Notes: generated from the sequence alone by a model not told the origin. A DNA stretch of 54,630 nucleotides from Romboutsia faecis (GCF_014323405.1 NZ_JACRWE010000012.1:1-54630); one strand, 5' to 3'; counted from the stretch's first letter, positions 43,489-54,303 are shown. Translations and numbers: made by a program.

Positions 43489-44874
43489 ATGATATTTGAA
43501 AAAGTACTAAGTACTATCAATAAACATGAATTAATACAAAAGGGTGATAAGATTGTAGTTGGTCTATCAGGTGGACCAGATTCTGTTTGTTTATTACATA
43601 TTTTAAGTAGACTAAAAGAGGAATTGGACTTAGAAATTTACGCAGCTCACTTAAATCATCAAATAAGAGGAATAGAAGCTCAAAAAGATGCTTTTTATAT
43701 TTCTAAACTTTGTGAAGAGATGGGAATTACTTTCTTTATAAAGTCTATAAATGTTCCAGAATACTGTGAAAAAAATGGTGTATCAATAGAAGAAGGAGCA
43801 AGAAAGCTTAGATATGAAATGTTCTATGAGATAAAAAATAATACTAGAGCTAATAAAATAGCGATAGGTCATAACTTAAATGATCAAGCTGAAACTATTT
43901 TAATGCGTATGATGAGAGGTACTGGTCTTCAAGGTCTAAAGGGAATAGAATATATTAGAGATGGTGTTATAATTAGACCTATTTTAGATATTGAGAGAAA
44001 TGATATAGAAGAATATTGTAAACAAAATAAGTTAAATCCTAGAATAGATAAAACAAATTTAGAAAGTATCTATACTAGAAATAAAATTAGGTTAGAACTT
44101 ATACCGTATATGAAGGATAATTTTAACTCTAATATAATAGAATCTATAGTAAGGATGGGAAATAGCTTAAGAAGTGACAATGATTATATTGAAAGTGAAG
44201 CTTTAATTAAATTCAAAGAAGTGTCTAATATAAACAGTGATAGTGTAGAGCTTAACTTAAAGTCTTATATTAATTTACATAATTCAATGAAAGTAAGGAT
44301 CTTAAGGAATTCGATTAAACACATACTAGGAGATACTAACTTTATAGACCAAAGACATATAGATGATATTATAGAACTAGAGGATGAATCTAAAATTGAT
44401 AAGGTAATAAATCTGCCTAGAGGTATATATGTATATAGGAAAAAAGATAGCATAATATTAACCAATAAAGAAATAGTTATTGAAGAAATAGATTTTTGCT
44501 ATAATATACCTAGTAATGGATTTATTAAAGTCAAAGAAATAGGTACAGTTATCGAAACACAGGTAGTAAGTATAGACAAATATAAAAGAAGTAAATCAGA
44601 TAAATCATGTAAGTGGTTTGATTTCAATAAGATAAAAGGGGGTATAGTTGTAAGGAACAGAAGATCAGGAGATAAAATAAAACTTTCTGGAGGAAGTAAA
44701 AAAATTAAAGATTTATTTATTGACATAAAAATACCTAAAGAAGATAGATGTAAGGTTCCTGTTATTGCCGATGAGCAAGGAATATTAAGTGTTGGCAATT
44801 TTAGAAACAGTGAAAATTACAAAGTTGATGCAGAAACAAAAGAAGTCTTAAAGGTAAGCTTTAAGAAATTATAG
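43489..44874 (+). CDS. tilS: tRNA(Ile)-lysidine synthase
   Basis: The 461-aa enzyme has the PP-loop VGLSGGPDSVCLLHI (about residues 24-38). HNLNDQAETILMRMMRGTGL lies near 127. The C-terminal TilS domains include RNRRSGDKIKLSGGSKKIKD and LFIDIKIPKEDR near 405. It attaches lysine to C34 of tRNA-Ile(CAU), which changes its decoding from AUG to AUA, essential in this AT-rich genome. A 32-nt gap separates it from ftsH; hpt, often found in that gap, is absent. Confidence 0.95.
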   Translation: MIFEKVLSTINKHELIQKGDKIVVGLSGGPDSVCLLHILSRLKEELDLEIYAAHLNHQIRGIEAQKDAFYISKLCEEMGITFFIKSINVPEYCEKNGVSIEEGARKLRYEMFYEIKNNTRANKIAIGHNLNDQAETILMRMMRGTGLQGLKGIEYIRDGVIIRPILDIERNDIEEYCKQNKLNPRIDKTNLESIYTRNKIRLELIPYMKDNFNSNIIESIVRMGNSLRSDNDYIESEALIKFKEVSNINSDSVELNLKSYINLHNSMKVRILRNSIKHILGDTNFIDQRHIDDIIELEDESKIDKVINLPRGIYVYRKKDSIILTNKEIVIEEIDFCYNIPSNGFIKVKEIGTVIETQVVSIDKYKRSKSDKSCKWFDFNKIKGGIVVRNRRSGDKIKLSGGSKKIKDLFIDIKIPKEDRCKVPVIADEQGILSVGNFRNSENYKVDAETKEVLKVSFKKL

Positions 44875-44906
44875 AATAAAAACAACGTATGAAAGGAGGG
44901 CTTCTT

Positions 44907-46886
44907 TTGAACAAACTTTTAAAAGGAGCAGGTTTCTATCTGCTGATTTTCATAATCATAGTAGGGATAGTTCAATTTTCAGGTAATCCAACAGAGCAAG
45001 TGGATAAATTAGAGTTTTCTAAAGTTTATCAGGAGCTTACAGACGGAAATATATCAAGTATACACTTTATAAGTGATACTGCAGTAGAAGGGGTTATTAA
45101 GAATACAAAGAAAAAATTTACATCTTACATACCTAAGGAAGTAATGGGGAATAAATTTGCTGATGAAGTATTAGATCAAGCAATGGATGGGAAATTAGTT
45201 GTTGGAGGAGAAGCAAAACCATCGACACCTTGGTTTATAGATATGCTACCAACTATAATTTTAATATTCCTTATGTTAATACTTTGGTTTGTATTTATGA
45301 ATCAGTCTCAAGGTGGAGGCGGAAAAGTTATGAGCTTTGGCAAGTCAAAAGCTAAGGTGCATAAAGATGATGAAAAAACTAGAGTGACATTTAGAGATGT
45401 AGCAGGACTTACAGAAGAAAAGGAAGATTTGCAAGAAGTCGTAGATTTCTTAAAAAATCCAAAAAGATATATTGATTTAGGAGCAAGAATACCTAAGGGT
45501 ATACTTATGGTAGGACCTCCAGGGACAGGTAAAACTTATTTATCAAGAGCAGTGGCTGGAGAAGCTGGCGTACCATTCTTTAGTATAAGTGGTTCAGACT
45601 TCGTTGAAATGTTTGTTGGGGTAGGTGCCTCAAGAGTTAGAGACTTGTTTGAACAAGCTAAGAAAAATGCACCAGCTATCATATTTATAGATGAAATAGA
45701 CGCTGTAGGTAGAAAAAGAGGTGCAGGTCTTGGTGGAGGACATGATGAAAGAGAACAAACTCTGAATCAGTTACTAGTAGAGATGGATGGATTTGGTGTT
45801 AACCAAGGAATTATAATAATGGCTGCAACAAATAGACCAGACATACTAGATCCAGCATTATTAAGACCAGGTAGATTTGATAGAGAGATAGTTGTTGGTG
45901 CTCCAGATGTTAAGGGAAGAGAAGCAATATTTAAAGTTCACTCTAAGAATAAACCTTTAGCTGAAGATGTTAAGCCAGATGTTTTAGCAAGAAGAACTCC
46001 AGGATTTACTCCTGCAGATATAGAAAATATAATGAATGAAGCTGCAATATTAACAGCTAGAAGAAGAGATAAAAAAATACACATGGAAACTATAGAGGAA
46101 GCTATAACAAAGGTTATGGTTGGTGTAGCTAAGAAATCTAGAGTTATAAGTGAAAAAGATAGAAAACTTACAGCTTACCATGAAGCTGGTCATGCGATTT
46201 GTATGCATGTACTTAATCATGTAAGTCCAGTGCATCAAGTAACGATAATACCAAGAGGTAGAGCTGGTGGATTTACAGAACCTCTTCCAAAAGAAGATCA
46301 AATGTATGGTACAAAACTAGAAATGGAAGAAACTATAGTAATGGCACTTGGAGGAAGGGTAGCTGAAGAATTAGTCATAGAAGATATTTCAACAGGTGCT
46401 TCTAATGACTTAGAGAGAGTAACTTCTATTGCTAGAGCTATGGTTACTAAATACGGTATGAGTTCAAAACTTGGGCCTATGGTATTTGGAGACTCTGATG
46501 ATGAAGTATTCTTAGGAAATAGCTTCGCTACAAAGAGAAATTATTCAGAAGAAGTTGCTTCTGAAATAGATAAAGAAGTAAGACGTATAGTAGATAAAGC
46601 TTATAGAGAGTGTAGACATATATTACAAGAAAATATGAGTAAGTTAGATTATGTTGCCAAAGCATTATTAGTATATGAAACTTTAGACTCAGATCAATTT
46701 ATTAAAGCATTTGATGAAGAATTATCTTTAGAAGTAGATATGAACTCAGATGATAAAAAAGCTTCGTATAATGATAAAGAGGAAGCACTTACTGAAGAAG
46801 TAAGAAAAATAGATCCTAAAGATGCTAAAGATATGAAAGAAGACAACGTTGTTGAGCTGAAAAGAGATTATAAAGATAAAGAATAA
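44907..46886 (+). CDS. ftsH: ATP-dependent zinc metalloprotease FtsH
   Basis: The 659-aa protein has two membrane helices (about 8-26 and 104-124) with a periplasmic-side domain between. The AAA+ module has Walker A GPPGTGKT (203-210), Walker [16 protein letters not shown] and [20 protein letters not shown]. The zinc site is HEAGH (425-429). FtsH degrades short-lived and damaged membrane proteins. I chose the TTG at 44907, which has AGGAGG 7 nt upstream; an ATG at 44889 lies before that site. A terminator follows at 46891. Confidence 0.95.
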   Translation: MNKLLKGAGFYLLIFIIIVGIVQFSGNPTEQVDKLEFSKVYQELTDGNISSIHFISDTAVEGVIKNTKKKFTSYIPKEVMGNKFADEVLDQAMDGKLVVGGEAKPSTPWFIDMLPTIILIFLMLILWFVFMNQSQGGGGKVMSFGKSKAKVHKDDEKTRVTFRDVAGLTEEKEDLQEVVDFLKNPKRYIDLGARIPKGILMVGPPGTGKTYLSRAVAGEAGVPFFSISGSDFVEMFVGVGASRVRDLFEQAKKNAPAIIFIDEIDAVGRKRGAGLGGGHDEREQTLNQLLVEMDGFGVNQGIIIMAATNRPDILDPALLRPGRFDREIVVGAPDVKGREAIFKVHSKNKPLAEDVKPDVLARRTPGFTPADIENIMNEAAILTARRRDKKIHMETIEEAITKVMVGVAKKSRVISEKDRKLTAYHEAGHAICMHVLNHVSPVHQVTIIPRGRAGGFTEPLPKEDQMYGTKLEMEETIVMALGGRVAEELVIEDISTGASNDLERVTSIARAMVTKYGMSSKLGPMVFGDSDDEVFLGNSFATKRNYSEEVASEIDKEVRRIVDKAYRECRHILQENMSKLDYVAKALLVYETLDSDQFIKAFDEELSLEVDMNSDDKKASYNDKEEALTEEVRKIDPKDAKDMKEDNVVELKRDYKDKE

Positions 46887-46890
46887 GAGG

Positions 46891-46915
46891 GAACCCTAGA
46901 AATAGGGTTCTTTTT
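46891..46915 (+). terminator. Terminator after ftsH
   Basis: GAACCCTA (46891-46898) pairs with TAGGGTTC (46903-46910), a GAAA loop, then TTTTT. Confidence 0.9.
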
Positions 46916-47030
46916 CATGCTGTTATGACATGAGCAAAGCCAATTTTTGATAAAATACAACTTAAATAATAGGAATGTAAAAACATATGTTGTATAATTA
47001 CATATAAAATATAAGAGCGGTGAGGTGGCA

Positions 47031-48008
47031 ATGAGAAAAAAAATTATAAATATAATATTAGATAATAATAGAGAATTTATTTCAGGAGAAGAAATATCTA
47101 AACAATTAGGAATTTCTAGAAGTGCCGTATGGAAACATATTAAATCGTTAAAAGAAGAAGGTTATAATATAGAATCTATTAACAAAAAAGGATATAGACT
47201 AAAGGAGAAACCGAAAGATTTATTGAGTTCACAGAATATAGCTCATGAGTTAAATACAAAGTTTTTAGGTAAAAGTATTTTCCATTTTGAAACTATAGAT
47301 TCAACAAATACCTATGCAAAAAAAATTGCATCAGAAGAAGTTGATGGTACAGTAGTAATAAGTGAAGAGCAAACATTAGGAAGGGGAAGATTGGGAAGAA
47401 TATGGGATTCTAAAGCTTATGAAGGGATATGGATGAGCATAATACTAAAGCCTAATATATTACCTTATAGAACTCCATTTTTGACTATAATAGCAGGGGC
47501 TAGTATAGCAAATGCTTTAAATAATCTAGGGGTAAGTGTAGGTATTAAGTGGCCGAACGATATAATTTTAAATGGTAAAAAGCTTTGTGGAATTTTAACT
47601 GAATTATCAGCTGAGATAGAAAGGGTAAACTATATTGTATTGGGAATTGGTATGAATGTAAAAAATTTAAACTTCCCGAATGAAATAGAAAATATTGCGA
47701 CCTCTTTATGTAAAGAAGGATACGACTTATCTCGGGTTGATATTGTGAGAGAAATTTTATGTGAGTTAGAGAAAAATTATTTAGAATTTATAAAAAATGA
47801 AAATAGAGAGAAGATAATAGATACATATAAGAAATACTCTGTAGTCTTAGGTAAGAATATATTTGTTATAAAGAATGATGATAGAGAATTAGTAGAATGT
47901 GTAGATATAAATATAGATGGGAATTTAATTGTTAAAAAATCTAATGGAGCTATAAAAGAAGTTATGTCTGGTGAAGTTTCAGTAAGAGGAGAAAATGGAT
48001 ATGTATAA
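47031..48008 (+). CDS. birA: Biotin--protein ligase / repressor
   Basis: The 325-aa protein has an N-terminal winged helix (SGEEISKQLGISRSAVWKHI, residues 18-37) and the ligase domain with TLGRGRLGRIWDS (about 117) and IKWPNDIILNGKK near 171. It activates biotin, attaches it to carboxylases, and in this two-domain form represses biotin genes. ATG 47031 is used; the GTG 6 nt earlier is inside GAGGTGG. The next gene overlaps its end by 8 nt. Confidence 0.94.
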   Translation: MRKKIINIILDNNREFISGEEISKQLGISRSAVWKHIKSLKEEGYNIESINKKGYRLKEKPKDLLSSQNIAHELNTKFLGKSIFHFETIDSTNTYAKKIASEEVDGTVVISEEQTLGRGRLGRIWDSKAYEGIWMSIILKPNILPYRTPFLTIIAGASIANALNNLGVSVGIKWPNDIILNGKKLCGILTELSAEIERVNYIVLGIGMNVKNLNFPNEIENIATSLCKEGYDLSRVDIVREILCELEKNYLEFIKNENREKIIDTYKKYSVVLGKNIFVIKNDDRELVECVDINIDGNLIVKKSNGAIKEVMSGEVSVRGENGYV

Positions 48009-48966
48009 TAATATACTGGATGTAAAAGGATTAAAAGTTGGACAAGTTCAAGATGAAGATGGATTAACGGGTTGCACTGTTGTAATTTGCGAAGAAGGTG
48101 CCGTATGTGGAGTTGATGTAAGAGGTTCAGCTCCTGGAACTAGAGAAACAGACTTACTAGATCCAATTAACATGATTCAAAAGGTGCATGCTGTAGTTCT
48201 TTCTGGAGGATCTGCATTTGGACTTGAATCCACATGTGGTGTTAGTCAGTATTTAGAGGAAAAAAATATAGGGTTTGATGTGAGTGTTGCTAAAGTACCG
48301 ATAGTAGTAGGAGCAGTATTATTTGATTTAGCAGTAGGAAATCCTAAGTGTAGGCCTAATAAAAAGATGGGGTATAAAGCATGTGAAGTAGCTAGTGATA
48401 CTGTTTTAAAACAAGGAAATTTTGGGGCAGGATGCGGGGCTACAGTAGGAAAAATAAAAGGACCTGAATACGCAATGAAGGGTGGAATAGGAAGTTACTC
48501 AATAAAATTAGAAAATGGCCTAGTTGTATCTGCATTAATTGCTGTAAATGCATTTGGTGATGTATATGAAGATGGTAATGTAATAGCAGGAGTGCTAGAT
48601 GACACTAAGACTAGAGTTCTAAATAGTTACGAACTTATGAAACAGGGGATTAATAAAGGTGGATTTAGTATAGATAATACAACTATAGGTATTGTTGCGA
48701 CAAATGCTAAACTAGATAAAGCTGGATGCAAAAAAATATCTCAGATGGCTCATGATGGATATGCGAAAGCTATATTCCCGATTCACACTCCTCATGATGG
48801 AGATACTATATTTACAATGGCTACAGGTGAGATAGAAACGGATATAACCTTATTAGGTTCAATAGCAGCTGAAGTTGTTGAAAAGAGTATTATTAATGCT
48901 ATAAAAAATGCTTCAGATGTAAAAAATATATTATCATATAAAAATATTCCGATATTACAAGTTTAG
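48001..48966 (+). CDS. P1-family (DmpA-like) peptidase
   Basis: The 321-aa protein has the family pieces TGCTVVICEEGAVCGVDVRG, VLSGGSAFGLES near residue 63 and FGAGCGATVGK near 140. The auto-cleavage site is in IDNTTIGIVATNA near 223, where a Thr at the start of TIG would become the N-terminal nucleophile. Members cleave D- or L-amino-terminal residues, or act on beta-peptides. The ATG at 48001 has GAGGAG 9 nt upstream; the ATG at 47995 is too near. It is coupled to birA by an 8-nt overlap. Confidence 0.87.
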   Translation: MYNNILDVKGLKVGQVQDEDGLTGCTVVICEEGAVCGVDVRGSAPGTRETDLLDPINMIQKVHAVVLSGGSAFGLESTCGVSQYLEEKNIGFDVSVAKVPIVVGAVLFDLAVGNPKCRPNKKMGYKACEVASDTVLKQGNFGAGCGATVGKIKGPEYAMKGGIGSYSIKLENGLVVSALIAVNAFGDVYEDGNVIAGVLDDTKTRVLNSYELMKQGINKGGFSIDNTTIGIVATNAKLDKAGCKKISQMAHDGYAKAIFPIHTPHDGDTIFTMATGEIETDITLLGSIAAEVVEKSIINAIKNASDVKNILSYKNIPILQV

Positions 48967-48995
48967 TTGACAAGAATATACCCTATTGATAAAAT
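48967..48995 (+). promoter_or_regulatory. Promoter of the ECF transporter leader
   Basis: TTGACA (48967-48972), a 17-bp spacer, then TAAAAT (48990-48995). The -35 begins right after the stop of the peptidase. Transcription should start near 49002. Confidence 0.7.
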
Positions 48996-48999
48996 TATT

Positions 49000-49118
49000 T
49001 GTGTTACAGCTGGCATCCTAATTTCAGGAGCCTGACTAATATCAAAAATGTATGTGTAACAAAACAAACTTAATAAAATTTAGAAGTCCGGCATCTTTAT
49101 GAGCTGGAACGGAGGTGT
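49000..49118 (+). ncRNA. Structured leader, candidate riboswitch, upstream of the ECF S component
   Basis: TGTTACA (49002-49008) pairs with TGTAACA (49055-49061), enclosing a TCCT/AGGA hairpin (49016-49029). A second hairpin CCGGC (49088-49092)/GCTGG (49103-49107) lies 3 nt before the ribosome binding site ACGGAGGTG. The pattern fits a translational riboswitch or leader. I could not match it to a riboswitch class I know. There is no terminator in it. Confidence 0.5.
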
Positions 49119-49124
49119 ATTTTT

Positions 49125-49727
49125 ATGGTGAATTCACAAGTAGCAACAAGAAAGAAAGTAAATGTCAAAAGGATGACTATAATAAGTTTACTTTCAGCAA
49201 TATCGATTATGCTATCGATGATTCCTCAAGTAGGGTATATACAGATAGGACCTATAGCCATAACTACAATGTGTATACCAGTAATAATTGGTGGGATTAT
49301 GGAAGGTCCCATAGCAGGTGCAAGTATAGGGTTTATATTTGGTATAACTAGTATGTTTAGAGCTTTAATGGGTCTAGCAGGACCTACTGGTTTTGTATTT
49401 ATGAATCCATTGGTGTCGGTATTACCAAGAGTTCTAATAGGAGTAGTTGCATACTATTCATTTAAAATGTCTATGAAATTAATAAAAAACACATATGTAG
49501 CTGGTTGTATATCTGGTGCATTAGCGTCTATAATCAATACAGTAGGTGTTTTAAGTATGATATATGTTCTTTATGCTGCAGAATATGCAGTGGCATTAGA
49601 GAAAAGCCCAGGTGCAGCAAAAGCGCTTTTAATAGGAGTGGCAACAACGAATGGTATAGCAGAAGCCTTGGGTGGGGCTTTAGTTGTATCAGCTGTAGTT
49701 GCTGTACTAAAGAAAAGTAAAAAATAG
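49125..49727 (+). CDS. ECF transporter S component, probably pantothenate (PanT-like)
   Basis: The 200-aa protein has about six hydrophobic segments: IISLLSAISIMLSMIPQVGY near residue 19, GPIAITTMCIPVIIGGIMEG at 42-61, and RALMGLAGPTGFVFMNPLV near 79. It ends in basic residues. This is the layout of energy-coupling factor substrate-binding subunits. The next gene makes phosphopantothenate, so the substrate is probably pantothenate. The shared EcfA/T module is elsewhere. The ATG has GGAGG at 7 nt, just downstream of a structured leader. Confidence 0.8.
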   Translation: MVNSQVATRKKVNVKRMTIISLLSAISIMLSMIPQVGYIQIGPIAITTMCIPVIIGGIMEGPIAGASIGFIFGITSMFRALMGLAGPTGFVFMNPLVSVLPRVLIGVVAYYSFKMSMKLIKNTYVAGCISGALASIINTVGVLSMIYVLYAAEYAVALEKSPGAAKALLIGVATTNGIAEALGGALVVSAVVAVLKKSKK

Positions 49728-49744
49728 AAAGAAGGTTAACATAA

Positions 49745-50515
49745 ATGCTTTTAGTATTCGACGTTGGAAATACAAATATGGTATTAGGTATATACAAAGA
49801 TAATGAATTAATCAAGGATTGGAGAATAAACACAGATAAAGAAAAAACTTCTGATGAATATGGAATATTAATAAGTAGCTTATTTAAATATGAAGATATA
49901 GAGATGAGTGAAATAAAGGATGTTATAATATCATCGGTTGTGCCAAATGTAATGCATTCTCTTGAAAACTTTTGTATTAAATATTGTAAAAAGCAACCAT
50001 TAATAGTAGGGCCAGGAATAAAAACTGGTTTAAATATAAAATATGATAATCCGAAACAAGTTGGGGCGGATAGAATTGTAAATGCTGTTGCGGGTATAGA
50101 GAAGTATGGGTACCCATTGATATTAGTTGATTTTGGAACAGCAACAACATTTTGTGCTATATCTGAAAGAGGTGAATACCTAGGGGGAACAATTGCTCCG
50201 GGTATAAAAATATCTAGTGAAGCTTTATTCCAAAGAGCATCTAAGTTACCAAGAGTCGAGTTACTAAAGCCTGGAACAACAATTTGTAAATCTACAGTTA
50301 CTGCAATGCAGTCTGGAATAATATATGGTTATGTAGGTTTAGTAGATAAAATAATATCTATGATGAAACATGAATTGAATTGTGAAGGTATTAAGGTTGT
50401 AGCTACGGGTGGACTTGCTAATCTTATAGCTTCTGAAACTGATAGCATAGATAATGTAGATAAGTTTTTAACTTTAGAAGGATTAAAGGTTATATACGAA
50501 AAAAATAAAGAATAG
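49745..50515 (+). CDS. coaX: Type III pantothenate kinase
   Basis: The 256-aa enzyme has [20 protein letters not shown] at the start, [16 protein letters not shown] near residue 100 and [10 protein letters not shown] near 127, the phosphate-binding motifs of the acetate-kinase-like CoaX family. It phosphorylates pantothenate for CoA synthesis and, unlike CoaA, is not feedback-inhibited by CoA. It lies 17 nt after the PanT-like gene, so uptake and first use of the vitamin are encoded together. Confidence 0.94.
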   Translation: MLLVFDVGNTNMVLGIYKDNELIKDWRINTDKEKTSDEYGILISSLFKYEDIEMSEIKDVIISSVVPNVMHSLENFCIKYCKKQPLIVGPGIKTGLNIKYDNPKQVGADRIVNAVAGIEKYGYPLILVDFGTATTFCAISERGEYLGGTIAPGIKISSEALFQRASKLPRVELLKPGTTICKSTVTAMQSGIIYGYVGLVDKIISMMKHELNCEGIKVVATGGLANLIASETDSIDNVDKFLTLEGLKVIYEKNKE

Positions 50516-50520
50516 ATTAA

Positions 50521-50553
50521 AGAGGAATTGGAGAAGAAATCCAGTTCCTTTTT
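50521..50553 (+). terminator. Terminator after coaX
   Basis: GAGGAATTGGA pairs with TCCAGTTCC (A-U and U-G pairs), followed by TTTTTT. Confidence 0.75.
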
Positions 50554-50762
50554 TGTGATAAAGTAGATATACTTATTTGAATAAATAGTTGTCATAAGCT
50601 AAGAGGTATATTAGTTTTAATTAATGAACAAAATTTAAAATAAAAATGGTATAATTGACAAGTTTATAATAATATAGTTTGTGGTAATTATTTAATATTT
50701 ATAAAAATAGATAAAAAGATTATTTAAATTAATAATAATATATCAGAGTGAGGAGAAACATA

Positions 50763-51737
50763 ATGAAAATAGGGAATGTCGAGTTAAAAAACAAAGTATT
50801 CTTATCACCTATGGCAGGCGTTACAGACCTTCCTTTTAGGTTAATATGTAAAGAACAAAATTGTGGTATGCTATACACAGAGATGATAAATGGAAAAGCT
50901 CTATGTTATGACGATGAAAATACTAAAAAAATGTTAAAGATAGAAGATGAAGAACATCCAGTTGCAGTTCAAATATTTGGATCAGATCCGGAATTTATGG
51001 GAAGAGCAGCAGAAATAATGAATGCATATCCAAATGAAATACTTGATATAAATATGGGATGCCCTGCTCCTAAGGTTGTTAAAAATGGAGATGGATCAGC
51101 TTTAATGAGAAATCCTAAACTTGCAGAAGAAGTATTAAAATCAGTAGTGAAAAATTCAACGAAGCCAGTAACTTTAAAAATAAGAAAAGGTTGGGATGAC
51201 AATAGTGTTAATGCTGTAGAAATAGCGAAGATAGCAGAAGCGAGTGGTATAAGTGCATTAGCTATACATGGAAGAACTAGAGAACAATACTACTCAGGAA
51301 AAGCTGATTGGGATATAATAGCTGAAATAAAGAATGCAATAAATATACCTGTAATAGGAAATGGGGATGTATTCACAGTAGAAGATGCAAGAAATATGTT
51401 AGACAAAACAGGTTGTGATGCTATAATGATAGGTAGAGGTGCTCAAGGTAACCCATGGATATTTAAAAGAATAAATCATTATATGGAGACTGGTGAGATA
51501 CTACCGGAGCCAACTTTAGAAGAGAAAATAAATACAGCTGTAAAACATTTAAATCTTGCAGTAAGAGAACATGGAGAATATGTGGCTGTTAGAGAGATGA
51601 GAAAACATATAGCATGGTATTTAAAAGGACTTAAAGGGTCAGCTAAAGTAAGAGATGAAATTAACAAAATAACTAGTTATGAAGAAGTTGTAAGTAGGCT
51701 TAATGAGTACATGGAAGATGCCTTGACATTAGTATAA
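50763..51737 (+). CDS. dusB: tRNA-dihydrouridine synthase
   Basis: The 324-aa flavoenzyme has FLSPMAGVTDLPFRLI at the start, DINMGCPAPKV near residue 97 (catalytic Cys), and LAIHGRTREQYYSGKADW and IGNGDVF near 192. It reduces specific uridines in tRNA to dihydrouridine. It is the DusB type, found next to rRNA/translation genes in Firmicutes. ATG 50763 has GTGAGGAG 6-7 nt upstream; a GTG at 50748 lies in that site. Confidence 0.93.
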   Translation: MKIGNVELKNKVFLSPMAGVTDLPFRLICKEQNCGMLYTEMINGKALCYDDENTKKMLKIEDEEHPVAVQIFGSDPEFMGRAAEIMNAYPNEILDINMGCPAPKVVKNGDGSALMRNPKLAEEVLKSVVKNSTKPVTLKIRKGWDDNSVNAVEIAKIAEASGISALAIHGRTREQYYSGKADWDIIAEIKNAINIPVIGNGDVFTVEDARNMLDKTGCDAIMIGRGAQGNPWIFKRINHYMETGEILPEPTLEEKINTAVKHLNLAVREHGEYVAVREMRKHIAWYLKGLKGSAKVRDEINKITSYEEVVSRLNEYMEDALTLV

Positions 51738-51828
51738 TAGTGACTTATAATATACCGCATAATAAAATAGATATAAAGAATTTTAAAATATATGGAAATT
51801 CTTAATTTTACAAAGGAGTTGTGGGGTT

Positions 51829-52308
51829 ATGGAACAAAAAAATGAAATACTTTTAACTCAAGAAGGTTATGACAAGTTAGAAGAAGAAGTTGAATTACTG
51901 AAGACAGTTAGAAGAAAAGAAGTTGCTGAAAGAATAAAGGTAGCTATATCTTTTGGAGATTTATCTGAAAATGCTGAGTACGATGAAGCTAAAAATGAAC
52001 AAGCTCAAGTAGAAGAAAGAATAATGAAACTTGAAAATATGATAAGAAGAGCTGTTATCATAGATGAAAGTCAAATAGACGTTAATGTGGTTACTATAGG
52101 TTCTATAGTAAAAGTTAATGATGTAGAGTTTGATGAAGAAGTGGAATATACAATAGTGGGTTCTGCAGAGGCAGATCCATATGATGGTAAAATATCAAAT
52201 GAGTCTCCAGTTGGAAAAGCTCTTTTAGGAAGAACTGTAGGAGATGAAGTAGATGTTCAAGTTCCAGATGGAACAGCGAAGTTCAAAATACTAGAAATAA
52301 GAAGATAA
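51829..52308 (+). CDS. greA: Transcription elongation factor GreA
   Basis: The 159-aa protein has the coiled-coil finger (residues 10-75, with [20 protein letters not shown] whose acidic tip enters RNA polymerase). The C-terminal FKBP-like domain contains [20 protein letters not shown] and [10 protein letters not shown]. It rescues backtracked polymerase. The ribosome binding site is AAAGGAG. It lies 15 nt before lysS. Confidence 0.96.
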   Translation: MEQKNEILLTQEGYDKLEEEVELLKTVRRKEVAERIKVAISFGDLSENAEYDEAKNEQAQVEERIMKLENMIRRAVIIDESQIDVNVVTIGSIVKVNDVEFDEEVEYTIVGSAEADPYDGKISNESPVGKALLGRTVGDEVDVQVPDGTAKFKILEIRR

Positions 52309-52323
52309 TCTGGAGGAAGAAAA

Positions 52324-53838
52324 ATGAATAAAGATCAACAAAATGAACTAGTTGAAGATCTTAGTGAAGTTCTTCAAGTAAGAAGGGATAAATTAGCTAA
52401 GCTACAAGAGATGGGAAGAGACCCTTTCCACCAAAGTAGATACGATAGAACAAGTAATTCTATGGCTATAAAAAACAACTTCGATGAAATGGAAGGAAAA
52501 ATAGTTAAAATAGCTGGTCGTATAATGAGCAAAAGAATCCAAGGGAAAGCTGGATTTATAGACTTACAAGATCAAGAAGGTAGAATTCAATGTTATGTTA
52601 GATTAGATAGAATTGGAGAAGAAGAGTATTCAATATTCTCTACATATGATATAGGAGACATAATAGGTCTTGAAGGTGAAGTATTTAAAACTAAAAAAGA
52701 AGAGATATCTGTAAAAGCTAATAATGTAGTTTTATTAACAAAATCTCTTCAAATATTACCAGAAAAGTATCACGGATTAAAAGATCAAGATTTAAGATAC
52801 AGACAAAGATATGTTGATTTAATAGTTAATCCAGAAGTTAAAAATGCTTTCTTAATAAGAACAAAAGCTCTTAAAGCGTTAAGATCATTCTTAGATGAAA
52901 GAGGTTTCTTAGAAGTTGAAACACCTATTTTAAACACTATAGCAGGTGGGGCAAATGCTAGACCATTCATAACTCATCATAATACGCTAGATATACCAAT
53001 GTACTTAAGAATTGCTAACGAATTATACTTAAAGAGGTTAATAGTTGGTGGGTTTGATAAAGTATATGAAATGGGTAGAATGTTTAGAAATGAAGGTATG
53101 TCTGTAAAGCATAACCCGGAATATACAGCTATGGAGTTATATCAAGCATATGCTGATTATACAGATATGATGGATATAACAGAAAATCTTATATCTCATA
53201 TGGCAGAAGTTGCTACAGGAAGCATGGTAGTAAATTATCAAGGTACTGAAATAGACTTTACTCCTCCGTGGAAGAGAATGACTATGGAAGAGTGTGTTAA
53301 GCAATATGCAGGTGTAGACTTCTCTACTATAAATACAGATGAAGAAGCTTTAGCAATTGCTAAAGAAAAAGGTATAGAGATAACTCCAGGTATGAGAAGA
53401 GGAGAAGTTATAAATGCTTTCTTTGAAGAATTTGGAGAAGATAAATTAATACAACCTACATTTATAACTCATCATCCAGTTGAAATTTCACCTCTTGCGA
53501 AGAGAAGTGTAGATGATCCAAGAAGAACAGATAGATTCGAAGCTTTCGCAAATGGATGGGAATTAGGAAATGCATTCTCTGAATTAAATGATCCAATTGA
53601 CCAAAAAGGGAGATTTATGGATCAATTAAGAAAGAAAGAATTAGGTGATGATGAAGCTTGTGATATGGATGAAGACTTCATAAATGCACTAGAAGTAGGT
53701 TTACCTCCTACTGGTGGATTAGGAATAGGAATAGATAGAACTATAATGTTACTAACTAACTCTACTACTATAAGAGATGTATTATTATTCCCTACTATGA
53801 AACCAATAGAAACTAACAAAAAATCTGATGAAGAATAA
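52324..53838 (+). CDS. lysS: Lysyl-tRNA synthetase (class II)
   Basis: The 504-aa enzyme has an OB-fold anticodon-binding domain (about 60-155, [20 protein letters not shown]), then motif 2 ([20 protein letters not shown] near 258) and motif 3 ([20 protein letters not shown] near 457). Length is usual. It follows greA closely, and the pair is probably one transcript. A terminator lies at 53851. Confidence 0.97.
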   Translation: MNKDQQNELVEDLSEVLQVRRDKLAKLQEMGRDPFHQSRYDRTSNSMAIKNNFDEMEGKIVKIAGRIMSKRIQGKAGFIDLQDQEGRIQCYVRLDRIGEEEYSIFSTYDIGDIIGLEGEVFKTKKEEISVKANNVVLLTKSLQILPEKYHGLKDQDLRYRQRYVDLIVNPEVKNAFLIRTKALKALRSFLDERGFLEVETPILNTIAGGANARPFITHHNTLDIPMYLRIANELYLKRLIVGGFDKVYEMGRMFRNEGMSVKHNPEYTAMELYQAYADYTDMMDITENLISHMAEVATGSMVVNYQGTEIDFTPPWKRMTMEECVKQYAGVDFSTINTDEEALAIAKEKGIEITPGMRRGEVINAFFEEFGEDKLIQPTFITHHPVEISPLAKRSVDDPRRTDRFEAFANGWELGNAFSELNDPIDQKGRFMDQLRKKELGDDEACDMDEDFINALEVGLPPTGGLGIGIDRTIMLLTNSTTIRDVLLFPTMKPIETNKKSDEE

Positions 53839-53850
53839 CTTTTATATAAA

Positions 53851-53889
53851 AAAAATCCGTGTATCGTTAAGATATATGGATTTTTTTTA
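53851..53889 (+). terminator. Terminator after lysS
   Basis: AAAAATCC (53851-53858) pairs with GGATTTTT (53878-53885), with an inner GTATC/GATAT stem and a T-run. Confidence 0.85.
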
Positions 53890-54074
53890 TAAATAAAATG
53901 AAAATAATTATCATGAATAAAGAATTATTAATAAAAATAATAGTTAAAAATGGTATTATATACTTTAACTTGATAAATAATAAAATATTATAGGTATATA
54001 AGAAGAAATTTTTATAAAGGAAAAAGGAATATCTAGTTAGAATAAAATAAAAAAGTATAAGTGGGGGGATCTGG

Positions 54075-54260
54075 ATGTTTCAAATTATTAACTGGTTATG
54101 TTATATATGTGTAAGTTTTTTGGTGCTAGAAATAATGGTTTATTTATGTAAAGATGTAATAAAAGTGAGTAAATCTAATAAAAAAGGTAAAACTAAAAAC
54201 ATTGGAAATACAAGGTTTAAAAACAATAATCATATTTACAGTAATAAAATAGCAAAATAA
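54075..54260 (+). CDS. Small basic membrane protein (61 aa)
   Basis: The 61-aa protein has one membrane helix (residues 4-24) followed by a Lys/Asn-rich tail (KSNKKGKTKNIGNTRFKNNN). The ribosome binding site is GGGGGG about 8 nt before the ATG. It lies between lysS and the rRNA promoters. The family is not recognised; the positive tail suggests inside orientation near nucleic acid or ribosomes, but this is a guess. Confidence 0.55.
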   Translation: MFQIINWLCYICVSFLVLEIMVYLCKDVIKVSKSNKKGKTKNIGNTRFKNNNHIYSNKIAK

Positions 54261-54274
54261 TTTTAAAAAAAGTA

Positions 54275-54303
54275 TTGACCATATTAAAATAAGATGGTAT
54301 AGT
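54275..54303 (+). promoter_or_regulatory. rRNA promoter P1
   Basis: TTGACC (54275-54280), a 17-bp spacer, then TATAGT (54298-54303). Confidence 0.8.
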
